A stretch of 64,000 nt of DNA from Legionella saoudiensis (lineage in GTDB: Bacteria; Pseudomonadota; Gammaproteobacteria; Legionellales; Legionellaceae), in the NCBI RefSeq assembly GCF_001465875.1, contig NZ_LN901324.1, forward strand, positions 310,001 to 374,000, given 5' to 3'. The position numbers were made by a program, and so were the translations under genes. This document shows, piece by piece, positions 38,685 through 48,201 of this stretch. Below the pieces are notes generated by a model. That model had not been told where the DNA came from and did no database searches. It saw nothing but the letters and a program-made list of their open reading frames with translations. Positions within the stretch are counted from its first letter, which is position 1; each line of letters begins with the position of its first letter.

Positions 38685-41021
38685 TTAGAAGATATTATTT
38701 TTTAAGTTGGTATCAATAATTATTTCTTCATCCTGATGTTGTGCCAGGTTTACTTGCGGTTCAGCTTTTAGGGTTAAACCAGCAACATTTTTTTTCAGAG
38801 TCGATGCGGCATTATCTTTATTAAAAAAAGTAAAATTGCCAGTTGCCACGCGATTTACACCAGCGGCGATAATATAGCCAACAATTAATAAAGAAAGGGC
38901 CAATAGTATATTTGAAATAATATGTTTGGAGCTTTCATGTTTGTCTAGCTCTTCCCTAGGTTTTGATAACTCCAAAATACACTCAGTCTTAAAATCGGCT
39001 AGAGCTTCTTCTTCATTTTCAGTTGGATTATTACAATATTGAGTAATAATACCCTGAAGTGCAGAAATCAACTCTTCAGCTTCTTGTTCAGCGCGTTCTA
39101 GCCTTTGTTTGGCAAAATTATTCTTCAGCTCAACCAGATTATCGATATCATTTAGAATTGGAGCAATTCTTGCCATACGTGCTTGAGTTATTTTTCCTTG
39201 CTTTCTAAGTTGCTCATATTGTTGTTGCGCCTCTTGAATTTCAGCCTGCAGCTTTTGCTGTGCTTCTTCAAGTTGGCGTTGGAGCTGTTGCTGTGTTTCA
39301 AGATATTCACGTTGTAATCGTTGTTTTTCTGCTTCCATCTCTAACTTATAGCGTTCGAATTCTTGTTCAAGTTGCTGTTTCCTGTCTTTTTCTTGTTTTA
39401 ATAATTCCTGTTGCTCATCCATTGCCGCTTGCGAGTACAGTTTAGGTGCTTGGTTCAAAAGAGCACGGCACTGTTTGATTTGCTGTTCTAAATTTCTAAC
39501 TTTTTCTGCCCCAACTTCAGATACAGGATTAACTACGATTACGCTTAGCGTCAAATCAGTTTGGGTTACTTCTAAGGAATCATCCTGGGGTTTTAATAAT
39601 AAAGATAATTGTTGCTCTAAATCAGAAAGAAATTTGATAATAACTGGATCTTTATTAATATAATCTGATTCAAAGTACTGTTTGATGGCAATTATGTTTT
39701 GCACCAGTTCATTGCGCTCATCCTGCAGCTCTTCAAATCGCGCTTTTAACATTAATTCTTGATGGGTGGCATTTAGTCCATTATCTAGTTTAAGTTGTAA
39801 CTTAAACAATTCATCAATACGTTTAATCGCTTCTTTATATGGAGCAGGTATTGGTTCTGTTGATGTAATTTTATCAATTTGAATAAGAAAATCTTGATAG
39901 GCCCCAACGTTACCGTTCTGGAGTCTTTGAATCAATTCGAGCAATGCCGCCTGTAAGACTTGAAGTTCAACTTGCTGTATTTGACTCAAATTACTCTCTT
40001 TGATAAAGCTATTATAAACACGCTTTAAATAAGTTTTAAAATCAAGAGCGATATAACTTACATATTCTTGTTTTTCAGAACTAGCAGTTACAGGTTTTTT
40101 TAATAAATGCTCTAAGAGCTCACCTTCCGCGTGGCGGTTTGCCGCAGCCTTAAGCTCGTCTATAAAACCCTTAATGGCAGGCCAGTTCGCATCAGTTAGT
40201 TTAACTTGCATTGCACCGTATTTTTCAGGTGGGAAGCATCCCTTTTCCAAAACCAGTTTAGCTTGATACACCGGATCGCTAAAATATAATGAAGCAGCAG
40301 CTGTATATACATCAGAGGCTCCAATGAGCGAATGTCCTTGATCAAATTGGTCATGTTCCTGCTGTTCATTTGCATGGGATGTTTGATGCCCAGTAAATAA
40401 TTCAAAAATAGATGCAGCAGGCGCACTTTGCTCCAGTCCAACCATTAATAAATTATCTGGCTCATTTTTGTGAAAATAAACATGCCCACTAAATCCATTA
40501 GCAGAAATCGTTTTGCCATAGAAATTCTTTTGGCCCTCACCACCCATGGCGATATTAACCCCGAAGTCACGAGGAGTATTGAGCATAGAGGGTAATTGCC
40601 CGCGCAAGCCAATCATTAATCCTTTCCCTTCAACAATAGTCTTTGCATCAGAACGGTATACATTATGAGTTGCTGAACGAGAAACTACAGTATTAGCTGA
40701 ATTAGGATTAGGAAAATAGCTTAATAACTCAGCTCTATGAGTTTCAGAAAGCTCTTGGTAATCCAGAATAATACGGCTAGCGTGAGATAAATAATCCGCA
40801 ATAGTTAATTGATCGTTCGGTGCGTGTAATTCTTCCGATGAAGAAAAAGCCGAGCGGGTTTTAAAGTCTCCCATCGCGACACAGGCACTTAATAATTGCA
40901 TGATCTGCGTGCCCACATCATTGGGATTATTATGTAAAAATGTATTAGCCCATTGGCTCGCTACAGTTTGTTGATCTTGCTCAATTGAGGAAGCAACAAT
41001 TTCTAATTTTTTATCAGCCAT
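38685..41021 (-). CDS. Coiled-coil candidate Dot/Icm effector with tail membrane segment
   Basis: A 778-residue protein. Residues 1-300 form an unrecognised globular domain (DYLSHASRIILDYQELS, GQKNFYGKTISANGFSGHVY). From about 340 the protein is helical, with a strong Gln/Glu-rich coiled coil at about 515-680. A single hydrophobic segment lies at about 702-722 (ISNILLALSLLIVGYIIAAG), followed by a 56-residue tail. Large coiled-coil proteins with one tail membrane segment are a common Legionella effector type. A PmrA-like box and -10 lie 35-66 bp upstream. It is divergent from another candidate effector across 255 bp. Function unknown. Confidence 0.75.
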   Translation of the reverse strand: MADKKLEIVASSIEQDQQTVASQWANTFLHNNPNDVGTQIMQLLSACVAMGDFKTRSAFSSSEELHAPNDQLTIADYLSHASRIILDYQELSETHRAELLSYFPNPNSANTVVSRSATHNVYRSDAKTIVEGKGLMIGLRGQLPSMLNTPRDFGVNIAMGGEGQKNFYGKTISANGFSGHVYFHKNEPDNLLMVGLEQSAPAASIFELFTGHQTSHANEQQEHDQFDQGHSLIGASDVYTAAASLYFSDPVYQAKLVLEKGCFPPEKYGAMQVKLTDANWPAIKGFIDELKAAANRHAEGELLEHLLKKPVTASSEKQEYVSYIALDFKTYLKRVYNSFIKESNLSQIQQVELQVLQAALLELIQRLQNGNVGAYQDFLIQIDKITSTEPIPAPYKEAIKRIDELFKLQLKLDNGLNATHQELMLKARFEELQDERNELVQNIIAIKQYFESDYINKDPVIIKFLSDLEQQLSLLLKPQDDSLEVTQTDLTLSVIVVNPVSEVGAEKVRNLEQQIKQCRALLNQAPKLYSQAAMDEQQELLKQEKDRKQQLEQEFERYKLEMEAEKQRLQREYLETQQQLQRQLEEAQQKLQAEIQEAQQQYEQLRKQGKITQARMARIAPILNDIDNLVELKNNFAKQRLERAEQEAEELISALQGIITQYCNNPTENEEEALADFKTECILELSKPREELDKHESSKHIISNILLALSLLIVGYIIAAGVNRVATGNFTFFNKDNAASTLKKNVAGLTLKAEPQVNLAQHQDEEIIIDTNLKNNIF

Positions 41022-41055
41022 TTTCGTTGCACTTTTTCTAAATTCAAAACAATGT

Positions 41056-41088
41056 AATATAACAAACGGAGCTTAAGAAAATATTAAT
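41056..41088 (-). promoter_or_regulatory. PmrA-like box and -10 for the coiled-coil effector gene
   Basis: On the minus strand TTAATATT starts at 41087 and the second TTAA (TTAAGC) at 41076, an 11-bp period. The -10-like TATATT at 41061-41056 starts 15 bp after the second half-site. The ATG at 41021 gives a predicted leader of about 28 nt. Confidence 0.6.
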
Positions 41089-41213
41089 AAATGCTTTTTT
41101 TATTTTCTTTTTGCGCCTTTTCCATCTAAACGCATGGTAATTTTTTTTACGATATACGTCAATTTAATCACAAGTGAAAAAAAAGTGTAAAGTCACTTAA
41201 GTGGGGCAATTAT

Positions 41214-41246
41214 TTAATATTTGGTTAACATTTCGTGATCTAAGAT
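41214..41246 (+). promoter_or_regulatory. PmrA-like box and -10 for the 379-aa effector candidate
   Basis: TTAATATT starts at 41214 and TTAACATT at 41225, an 11-bp period that agrees at seven of eight bases between half-sites. The -10-like TAAGAT at 41241-41246 begins 16 bp after the second half-site. It is about 130 bp from the opposite-facing box at 41056-41088. Confidence 0.6.
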
Positions 41247-41276
41247 AGAGCATATTTATTTTACAAAGTGAACCAA

Positions 41277-42416
41277 ATGCGAGATAAGGTTGATGGGCTT
41301 CATAACCGTGTAAATGGTATTATCGCCTACATAGAAAAAAATTTTCCCCATCCTGATGAAGCGGTTAATACGCATTTTATTTATATTAAATCGTTATTAA
41401 AACAAAGTTCTTCAAGTGATGAAGTTAATATTGCTAAGCTTTATGAGGCGGTACATTATATTGAAACCATAAAAATCAGACCTCAATCCTCTTTTTTTTC
41501 CTCACAAAGTAATAAAGTAATGACCATGGCTGATAAGATGGTGCAAAAAGGGGAGTTTATTCTTCCTGCTCAAGAGCGAGCTCAAAAGCCAATTAGTGTT
41601 ATTTCCTCTGCTGGTCCTGTTCCAGTCAAGTCTGATGAGTATTTTGGTGCAGTACATCATGCTTTGGTTGAATTAATTTCTTCTCGTTATCAGTTTTTAA
41701 AAAATGAAGAAAAATATGAAAAGGTTAAAAAAGCCCCTGTAATTTGGAGTTATAACTATCCTCTTGATGAGGAGTTAGGTGAGGTTATGAATCAAAGTAT
41801 AGGAGAGTGGCAGGCTCATCACACGCCGTTACAATCTGAACCGACAAAAGCTTATCGAGATTTTAAAAGAGATATTTGCATTCGAGGCATCACTGCGAGA
41901 TCCGATGAAGAGGTACAGGATTTATTAGACTACCTGGTTAAGGGAAGTTCTTATTCATTAGAAGAACAAAAAGTTATTAAACAGTGGCTGGAGGCGAATG
42001 GTGGGCAAGATATGAATCGCTTTTTAGATTTATTATTGATAAGCGGTGAATTTACTCCGACACCATCTTCATTAGTAAATACGGAAAGCTTACAGCAAGC
42101 ATGGAGCATCGAGAATGGTAAAGTGGTATTCTCCTACGAGTCTGTAATTTACTCTATTAATATGGATGCTAATGTATATGTGAGTAATGGCAAAGGCCAA
42201 TTGATATTAGAAGAAAATCCGGAAAAGATAAAAGATAAATTAGGGAATTATCATGTTCCTCCATTAATGCGGGTTCAAAGTAAAATTGAATTAAATATCA
42301 ATGATGGAGTAGTGACCCCATCCATTACCGCGTTAAGTGTACAGAGTCATAGTTCTGGATTAGTAGAGCCGAGCTCAAAAATATTGAATGATACACAGTT
42401 TTCCGTGTATAATTAA
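41277..42416 (+). CDS. Hypothetical protein, candidate Dot/Icm effector
   Basis: 379 residues from the ATG at 41277; a GTG at 41268 is in frame but would leave a very short leader after the predicted -10. No recognised domain. The N-terminal 100 residues are helical. The middle has IWSYNYPLDEELGEVM, and the C-terminal 130 residues are beta-rich (FSYESVIYSINMDANVYVSNG). No signal peptide or membrane segment. It has a PmrA-like box and is followed after 29 bp by the F-box gene, probably in one transcript. It is called an effector candidate by promoter and neighbourhood only. Confidence 0.65.
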   Translation: MRDKVDGLHNRVNGIIAYIEKNFPHPDEAVNTHFIYIKSLLKQSSSSDEVNIAKLYEAVHYIETIKIRPQSSFFSSQSNKVMTMADKMVQKGEFILPAQERAQKPISVISSAGPVPVKSDEYFGAVHHALVELISSRYQFLKNEEKYEKVKKAPVIWSYNYPLDEELGEVMNQSIGEWQAHHTPLQSEPTKAYRDFKRDICIRGITARSDEEVQDLLDYLVKGSSYSLEEQKVIKQWLEANGGQDMNRFLDLLLISGEFTPTPSSLVNTESLQQAWSIENGKVVFSYESVIYSINMDANVYVSNGKGQLILEENPEKIKDKLGNYHVPPLMRVQSKIELNINDGVVTPSITALSVQSHSSGLVEPSSKILNDTQFSVYN

Positions 42417-42445
42417 TAATCATTTACTAAAAATATAAACAAACT

Positions 42446-43048
42446 ATGGATAGCTTACCTGTCGAGATGATTGGGCATATACTGCAATTTTTAGATGCAA
42501 AATCATTATTAAGGGTAAGCTATGTATGTCGCGTTCTTAAAATCGTTGCGACCGATCAACTCCAGTGGATTAAGCTTTGCCTTACTGACCTTGCATGCCA
42601 ACCTTTGGTACGCGCAGCCATGCTTAAAGAGGCTCTATTAAGTAGAGAACTTGACGCAAAATCCTTATATACGAGTATTATGGAAAGGGATAAAGCTAAA
42701 ATTACGGACTTATTATTTTCTAATTTAGAAGTGAGGGAGTTTGCTCTCTATGCACCTTTTTATGAAAATACGATTCCTCAATTTTTCCCCCGGGCGGTAT
42801 ATCCTGTGAGAAAATTATATCTTACTGAAGAGGCTGCAAGGATAAATACACCTAATGCTGCAAAGGTAAAACATTGGCTTAGGGTGCAAATATCTCTTGA
42901 TAAAGAGAGCTTTGAGGGGTTATATGATAAGCTGGAAGTACGCTCTGTGGACTCTGTAAAATCGATGCCAATTATTCCTTCGCAGAAGTGTGCTTTCGTC
43001 GCTGCTGATGAGCCTGGTCTCGAGACAAAGCTACAGCTCATCTCTTAA
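42446..43048 (+). CDS. F-box protein, candidate Dot/Icm effector
   Basis: A 200-residue protein starting with a clear F-box at 3-45: LPVEMIGHILQFLDAKSLL, then RVSYVCRVLKIVATDQLQWI, with the LP, Leu/Ile-rich helix and Trp pattern that binds Skp1. The rest is helical with no recognised substrate-binding repeats. F-boxes are eukaryotic SCF ubiquitin-ligase parts. Several Legionella effectors (AnkB, LegU1, LicA) use them to recruit host Skp1-Cullin1, so injection into the host and redirection of ubiquitination is the expected role. It lies 29 bp after the PmrA-box gene and is followed by a MITE-like insertion. Confidence 0.8.
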   Translation: MDSLPVEMIGHILQFLDAKSLLRVSYVCRVLKIVATDQLQWIKLCLTDLACQPLVRAAMLKEALLSRELDAKSLYTSIMERDKAKITDLLFSNLEVREFALYAPFYENTIPQFFPRAVYPVRKLYLTEEAARINTPNAAKVKHWLRVQISLDKESFEGLYDKLEVRSVDSVKSMPIIPSQKCAFVAADEPGLETKLQLIS

Positions 43049-43056
43049 CTTACAGC

Positions 43057-43201
43057 GTAGGCGTTCACGCTGTATGTATTCTAATTAAATGTCATTGCGA
43101 ACAAAGTGAAGCAACCCAGTACTGAGTCTTAACGAAGTATTGTTCTGTTGCTTCGTCATGGCTCGCAATTGACGAAATTTACATATCTCATGAACGCTTA
43201 C
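43057..43201. mobile_element. MITE-like element, copy A (145 bp)
   Basis: Terminal inverted repeats GTAGGCGTTCA (43057-43067) and TGAACGCTTAC (43191-43201) match at 10 of 11 positions. The core contains GTCATTGCGAAC and AAGTGAAGCAACCCAG plus the complementary GTTGCTTCGTC. CTTACAG occurs just left (43049-43055) and directly right (43202-43208), a likely 7-bp target duplication. No coding capacity. It sits 9 bp after the F-box gene stop. Copy B is at 60882-61029. Confidence 0.7.
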
Positions 43202-43234
43202 CTTACAGGTAATAATACATTTAGTTGTAGGAGA

Positions 43235-43264
43235 AATCCCTCTCCCGCGCTGAGGAGAGGGATT
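43235..43264 (-). terminator. Hairpin downstream of fabI
   Basis: AATCCCTCTCC and GGAGAGGGATT pair perfectly over 11 bp with an 8-base loop, starting 17 bases beyond the fabI stop on the minus strand. It is a likely terminator, although only a short T-rich stretch follows. Confidence 0.55.
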
Positions 43265-43281
43265 AGCTGTTGCTGTTTTTA

Positions 43282-44070
43282 TTAAGCTAAATCACTCATT
43301 GTAGAAACGGCATGGTAACCCGCATCAACGTGCACCACCTCGCCAGTAATCCCCGATGCTAAGCTTGAACATAAAAATGCAGCGGTATTGCCTACCTCTT
43401 CAATGGTTACGTTTCTATGCAAGGGTGTGATATTGGCATATGCAGTTTGAATCTTACGAAAATCTTTGATGCCTGCTGCAGCTAACGTCTTAATTGGTCC
43501 TGCAGAAATAGCATTCACACGTAAACCTCGTTGCCCTAAACTTGATGCTAAATAACGTACAGAAGCTTCTAAGCTCGCTTTGGCAATACCCATAACATTA
43601 TAATTAGGTACAGCTTTTTCAGCGCCATAGTATGTAAGAGTAATGATGGAACCTTCAGTTCCCTCCATCATGGGTAGGGCTGCTTGTGCTAGAGCAACTA
43701 GGCTGTATGCGCTGATGTCATGGGCAATTTTAAAGCCTTCACGCGTACAAGAGCTTACAAAGTCGCCGCTTATTTGATCTGCGGGTGCATAAGCTACAGA
43801 ATGAACTAAGTTATCTAATTTATCCCAATGCTGTCCTAAGCTAGCAAAAAGAGCTTTAATTTCTTCATCATGAGCAACATCACAAGGGAAGACAAGCTTT
43901 GAATTAAATTCAGCAGCCATGGATTCAACACGCTCTTTTAAGCGGTCGTTTTGGTAGGTGAATGCTAATTCAGCACCTTGTTCATGAAAGGCTTTGGCAA
44001 TTCCATAAGCAATGGATCGGTTGCTCGCTAGACCAATGATCAGTGCTTTTTTACCAGCTAAAAAACCCAC
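43282..44070 (-). CDS. fabI: Enoyl-ACP reductase (NADH) FabI
   Basis: A 262-residue divergent SDR. It has the FabI-type [15 protein letters not shown] cofactor loop, [15 protein letters not shown], and the catalytic Tyr157-x6-Lys164 (YNVMGIAK) with Tyr147 nearby, as in E. coli FabI (Tyr146/Tyr156/Lys163). It performs the last step of fatty acid elongation and is the triclosan/isoniazid-class target. The udk gene is 16 bp upstream on the same strand and probably cotranscribed. Confidence 0.95.
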   Translation of the reverse strand: MGFLAGKKALIIGLASNRSIAYGIAKAFHEQGAELAFTYQNDRLKERVESMAAEFNSKLVFPCDVAHDEEIKALFASLGQHWDKLDNLVHSVAYAPADQISGDFVSSCTREGFKIAHDISAYSLVALAQAALPMMEGTEGSIITLTYYGAEKAVPNYNVMGIAKASLEASVRYLASSLGQRGLRVNAISAGPIKTLAAAGIKDFRKIQTAYANITPLHRNVTIEEVGNTAAFLCSSLASGITGEVVHVDAGYHAVSTMSDLA

Positions 44071-44086
44071 AGTTATTCTCCTATCA

Positions 44087-44725
44087 CTATTTGGTATTAG
44101 TATGTGAAGCTAATAATTCACGCATTTTTGCTTGAATCATTTCGATAGCAATTCTATTTTCACCGCCACGAGGAACAATAATGTCTGCATAACGGCTTGA
44201 TGGTTCAATAAACTGCAAGTACATAGGACGTACGGTTGTCTCATATTGGTGAACTACAGACTCAAATGTTCTATGGCGTTCTACAACATCTCTTTTTAAA
44301 CGTCGTGTTAGACAAACATCCAGTGGAGTAGACATGAAAATTCGAATGTCCATAATGTCACGTAATTCTTTATCACTAAAGAGTAAAATACCCTCCAGGA
44401 TAATAATAGCATGTTTGCCAATTGTTCGGGTTTCGGGCAATCGAAGGTGTTTTGAATGAGAATAAATAGGAATCTCTACAGGCTTGCCTTCTCTAAGCTG
44501 GCGTAAATGCTCACATAAGAGCGCATGATCAAATGAATCGGGATGATCATAATTTATTTTTTCGCGATCCGCGAAAGGCAAATGCCCATTATCTTTGTAG
44601 TAAGCATCTTCAGAGATTACTACTACATGATCGGAACCTAACTCGTTAACAATAGTATTTGCAAAAAGGCTTTTACCAGACGCAGACGGGCCTGAAATCC
44701 CAATAATAATGACTTCTTTGTTCAT
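44087..44725 (-). CDS. udk: Uridine kinase
   Basis: 212 residues from the ATG at 44725 ([12 protein letters not shown]); a TTG nine codons upstream is also in frame. The P-loop GPSASGKS is at 12-19. [11 protein letters not shown], the LEGILLF Walker B and [12 protein letters not shown] match uridine/cytidine kinases of the pyrimidine salvage pathway. Immediately upstream of fabI. Confidence 0.92.
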   Translation of the reverse strand: MNKEVIIIGISGPSASGKSLFANTIVNELGSDHVVVISEDAYYKDNGHLPFADREKINYDHPDSFDHALLCEHLRQLREGKPVEIPIYSHSKHLRLPETRTIGKHAIIILEGILLFSDKELRDIMDIRIFMSTPLDVCLTRRLKRDVVERHRTFESVVHQYETTVRPMYLQFIEPSSRYADIIVPRGGENRIAIEMIQAKMRELLASHTNTK

Positions 44726-44894
44726 GATGATATCGCTTAAATTTTGGTACAAATGTTAATTGTTTTTTGTATTAAATTCAATCTTTAATTCAACAACAAT
44801 AGAGTCTGATTGCTTGAAACCAGGATTTTCTCCCCTGAATTTAGGTTTTTACACTGCTGTTTGGGAGATCTGATTATCAGCAACTAATGGCACT

Positions 44895-45007
44895 TACTTA
44901 TTGCTTTGAACGGCTCGTCATTCCAAGTGCCGCGAGGGATCTCCTTAATGTGACATGGAATTGATACCAGCCAATTCAGGAGATTCTTCGTCGTAAATCC
45001 CGCAGGA
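44895..45007. repeat. REP-like repeat fragment
   Basis: GCTCGTCATTCC, CCGCGAGGGATCTCCTTA and TTCAGGAGATTCTTCGTCG resemble the GATCCCTCGC/CGGGATGACG core of the 127-bp units at 63-64 kb, in partly inverted arrangement. It ends at the stop codon of the phosphatase gene. Confidence 0.45.
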
Positions 45008-46654
45008 TCACTTGCTTTTCAACGCTTCTTGATGGTCATTAAACGCATCTAAGACTTCTTCTAATGGCTGCCCAACTGCAGCTGAAGGGGCTTTGATCAT
45101 CAGCAAAGAAGATAAGGTTGTTGCAATATCTGTAGTATAAACTTTGCGGAAAATACGCTGAGCTTTAAAACTTGGATGTACAAACAATAAAGGCACATAA
45201 CTGTCATAATTCCATGGACTACCATGGGAAATTCGATAAATGCCTTTAGCTCCATTGGATTGATTGGGAGGTTGTACTATGTACACATCTCCAGCTCGAT
45301 ATGGATAATACATTTTATTTACTTTTGCGCTTAGCCAATCTTTTTCAATTTGGGTAACAGGAAGAGGATAGGCTTTAAATATTCCGGGTTTCAACGTTAA
45401 TTGCTGAGCCAGATAATTACTTACCTTACGAGGACTTAACTGATGTTTTTTTATTACGTGATGGTCCAGATAAACATAAGGCGGCATAACGGATAAGAGG
45501 GATTTCTTAGGAAGTTTGTAATGCTTTTTTAGAGTTTTATGAATGAATTGCTCAATCTCGGCAATTTTAACGGGCTGTATTTCAATGATATTATGGGCTT
45601 TAAGATAAGTAGGACCATCGTTAACGCCATGATCAGCGGTAAGTACAATTAACGTATTGTTTAATCCAACTTGCTTATCAATTACCCCAAGAAGATGTGT
45701 TAATGTTTTATCTAATTCTAATAAATTATCTTCAGCCTCAAGGCTGTTAGGACCAAATTGATGCCCAATTGCATCCACCCCAGAAAAACTAATGGCTAAA
45801 TAATCAGTTTGGTTTACACTTAGTCCAAGCTTCTCTTCCGTTAATAATTGTTCGGCAAAGCTTGCCGTCAATTGATCTGCTTTTGGTGTTTTAGATAGTC
45901 CTTTGAAATAGTCTTGATTTTCTTGATGTCGTACATGATGAGGAAAACTTTGCCCAAAAGCTTGGTCTGCTTGAGGGAATATAGGGGCATTTGCATTTTG
46001 ATACTCTGCTTTTGGTTTGCTTAGGTTCCAGTCAAAATTGGGAGATTGGTAGTGCTGATTCCAATTTTGTACCCAGTTGGGGTATTGGCGAGCATAATAA
46101 CTACTGGTTATAAAACCACCATTAGTTGTATCAAACCAAAAAGCCTCGCCTGCATGCCCTGCAAGCGCTATTGCTGAACGATCTTTAAAGGAAACGCCAA
46201 AGGCTCGTCCTTTTTTTGCTAGGATTATTTCGTCACTTAGAGTTGAGGCGTATAAATTTCTTGGCGAGCGGCCGGGAATGTTTGTTTTAGTATGTTGTGT
46301 GGGTAAGATTTGCGTTTTCAAATCTTCCATGCAATAGAGCATTTGTTTGGATTTTCTGTCATACCAGTCATTATTGATAATGCCATGCATTGCCGGGTAA
46401 CTACCAGTTGAAATCGTGGCATGTCCTGCACAAGTAGTGGTATTCGCATGAGGATGATGCGCATTATTATAATTGATAGAATGGGTTAATAAATAATTAA
46501 ATCCTGCATTACCAAACTGGTGTTGATATTTATGAATTAAATCGCCGCGTAATTGATCAACTACTATTTGTACAACTAATTTAGGTTGATTGCTTTCGGC
46601 ATAGATATTAAAACAGCTCAATGTTAACAGCGCAGAGCAGATATATTTTTTCAT
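45008..46654 (-). CDS. PafA-type alkaline phosphatase/phosphodiesterase superfamily protein
   Basis: A 548-residue protein with a signal peptide (about 1-19, ending IYAES). It is a metal-dependent phosphatase of the alkaline phosphatase superfamily: first metal Asp33 (VVDQLRGD), a nucleophile Thr in NTTTCAGHATIST (probably Thr74), the SFSGVDAIGHQFGP metal loop, LTADHGVND and a C-terminal SHGSPWNYDSYVPLLF. This is the pattern of the phosphate-irrepressible PafA group, which hydrolyses phosphomonoesters in the periplasm. It stands as a single gene. The other phosphatase of the window is Map. Confidence 0.88.
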   Translation of the reverse strand: MKKYICSALLTLSCFNIYAESNQPKLVVQIVVDQLRGDLIHKYQHQFGNAGFNYLLTHSINYNNAHHPHANTTTCAGHATISTGSYPAMHGIINNDWYDRKSKQMLYCMEDLKTQILPTQHTKTNIPGRSPRNLYASTLSDEIILAKKGRAFGVSFKDRSAIALAGHAGEAFWFDTTNGGFITSSYYARQYPNWVQNWNQHYQSPNFDWNLSKPKAEYQNANAPIFPQADQAFGQSFPHHVRHQENQDYFKGLSKTPKADQLTASFAEQLLTEEKLGLSVNQTDYLAISFSGVDAIGHQFGPNSLEAEDNLLELDKTLTHLLGVIDKQVGLNNTLIVLTADHGVNDGPTYLKAHNIIEIQPVKIAEIEQFIHKTLKKHYKLPKKSLLSVMPPYVYLDHHVIKKHQLSPRKVSNYLAQQLTLKPGIFKAYPLPVTQIEKDWLSAKVNKMYYPYRAGDVYIVQPPNQSNGAKGIYRISHGSPWNYDSYVPLLFVHPSFKAQRIFRKVYTTDIATTLSSLLMIKAPSAAVGQPLEEVLDAFNDHQEALKSK

Positions 46655-46946
46655 AAGAGGGCACCTCGAATGGGGGAATGGGTAACTTAACTTAATGTAC
46701 TAGGTTAATGCAACCATAAATTAGGAATGAAGGGCGATCAAAATAGATTAGGTTTGCTATAAAAAATAACATTATTTTTTATATCGGACTCACATTAATT
46801 AGTTTAGAATTCATTGAGAACGGAATTTTTATCTAGGCCTCTCAGGTATAAATTTAGTAACGCGGTTGCTTTTTCTATTGCGCCTCCTATTGGTGCTTAT
46901 GCGGATGGCTGTATTTAGAAGTTGATGAAGTTTATGGAGGAATGAA

Positions 46947-47771
46947 ATGGCTTTTACATTAGTGAAATATGATTTACTAAAGCAAAATATTATTAATAGT
47001 ATTAAGTCCTTAGCAAGGTATTACAAATATTATGACGTAACAGACCTCATTAATGCGTATTTAATAGAAAAAAATGTTGAGCCCTCTGTATGGGAAAAAA
47101 AATACAGTGAGATTTCCGCAATAAGGCGTTCTCAAATCGCTTTTTTATTAACAGTTATTCGCTGTTTGGATGAGCAGATTTTAACCCAGCCTGAGACATT
47201 AGGACATAGTGAATATTTACTTAATGCCGCTGCATGCTATGTTCGCGATATTATTAATCAGTCCTATGATTCAAAAGCTTCTTGGAGTAATTATTGGGCA
47301 TCCTTTGTTACTTCGGTCGATAATAGTAAGTTCTTTAGTCTTTTGGGAACAGCACTGGGCATTAATCGTAGTAATTTCCCTACGAATAATGAAGCATCAG
47401 TAATGTATACTAGTTTAAAACTTTTTATTTTGAAGCAGACTTACCGAGATCCTCAGAACCCTGAACATGGATATTTAGTGATGGATAGATCACAAGAGCC
47501 CCAGGTTTCGAAAACGGTTGTCCCCTCCATAGCATTTTCGAGTGAACGAATAGAAGGATTTGTTGTGGAAGATTTTATTGGTGAATTAATTGCTCGTGTT
47601 GCGACACTAGAAAAGAAAGTCATGGATTTTGCAAAAAAAGAATGTAAAACCAAGGTAGAGGTAAGCAAAATTGGAATGTTTCGCACCGAAGTAGCGGAGG
47701 AAAGAGGGCAAATTTCGAACCATAATGATCTAGAAGCAGAACATAATTTATTTGTTCTTTGTGTGGAGTAA
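46947..47771 (+). CDS. Hypothetical helical protein (274 aa)
   Basis: A 274-residue, mostly helical, soluble protein with no signal peptide or recognised motif. A coiled-coil stretch lies at about 212-235 (FIGELIARVATLEKKVMDFA). A strong TGGAGGA site is 7 bases before the ATG. The 292-bp upstream gap shows no 11-bp-period TTAA pair. Legionella-specific protein or effector are possibilities; nothing in the sequence decides it. Confidence 0.65.
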   Translation: MAFTLVKYDLLKQNIINSIKSLARYYKYYDVTDLINAYLIEKNVEPSVWEKKYSEISAIRRSQIAFLLTVIRCLDEQILTQPETLGHSEYLLNAAACYVRDIINQSYDSKASWSNYWASFVTSVDNSKFFSLLGTALGINRSNFPTNNEASVMYTSLKLFILKQTYRDPQNPEHGYLVMDRSQEPQVSKTVVPSIAFSSERIEGFVVEDFIGELIARVATLEKKVMDFAKKECKTKVEVSKIGMFRTEVAEERGQISNHNDLEAEHNLFVLCVE

Positions 47772-47868
47772 CTTAAGCCTCTTAGTTATATCATCATAAT
47801 AGCTTACAATGACGGATCTCCGTTAAGGCCTTATACATGTACGCCTGTTAGGAGATCCTCTGGGTAAT

Positions 47869-48201
47869 TTATTGCTCTATAGGATAACCGAACATAGCCC
47901 ATTCCATAATGCCGCCATCTACGGAATAAACTTCTTGATACCCTAAATCTATTAAACACTGAGCCGCATATAAAGAACGTATACCACCTTTGCAATGAAG
48001 ATAAATGGGGCTTTCTTTATCCATCATATGTGCTTCAATATTTGAGCTGATGCTGTCTTTAGGAATATGAATTGCATTCGGTATGCGAACAGATTGCCAT
48101 TCTTCTTGCTCTCGAACATCGATAAGGCATAATTGAGGGTTTTGTTCCATTTTATTTTTCAATTCATGCACATCAATCGTTTTTATCTTAGGGTTTGTCA
48201 T
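47869..48201 (-). CDS. Rhodanese-domain protein
   Basis: A 110-residue single rhodanese domain with active-site Cys70 in HCKGGIRS, plus CLIDVREQEEW and IHIPKDSI. GlpE/PspE-like sulfurtransferase or sulfane carrier. Its start overlaps the end of the upstream small membrane protein gene by 14 bp, so the two work together genetically; a membrane-linked sulfur role is inference. Confidence 0.88.
   Translation of the reverse strand: MTNPKIKTIDVHELKNKMEQNPQLCLIDVREQEEWQSVRIPNAIHIPKDSISSNIEAHMMDKESPIYLHCKGGIRSLYAAQCLIDLGYQEVYSVDGGIMEWAMFGYPIEQ

Noticed and set aside
46690..46710. TTAAGTTAAG direct repeat upstream of the PafA-type gene as a PmrA-like box
   Set aside because: The period is 6 bp, so it does not fit the 11-bp helical-turn pattern of the five accepted boxes.
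46655..46946. PmrA-like box upstream of the 274-aa protein
   Set aside because: TTAA pairs occur, but at spacings of 6 or 13 bp, not 11, and no well placed -10 follows.
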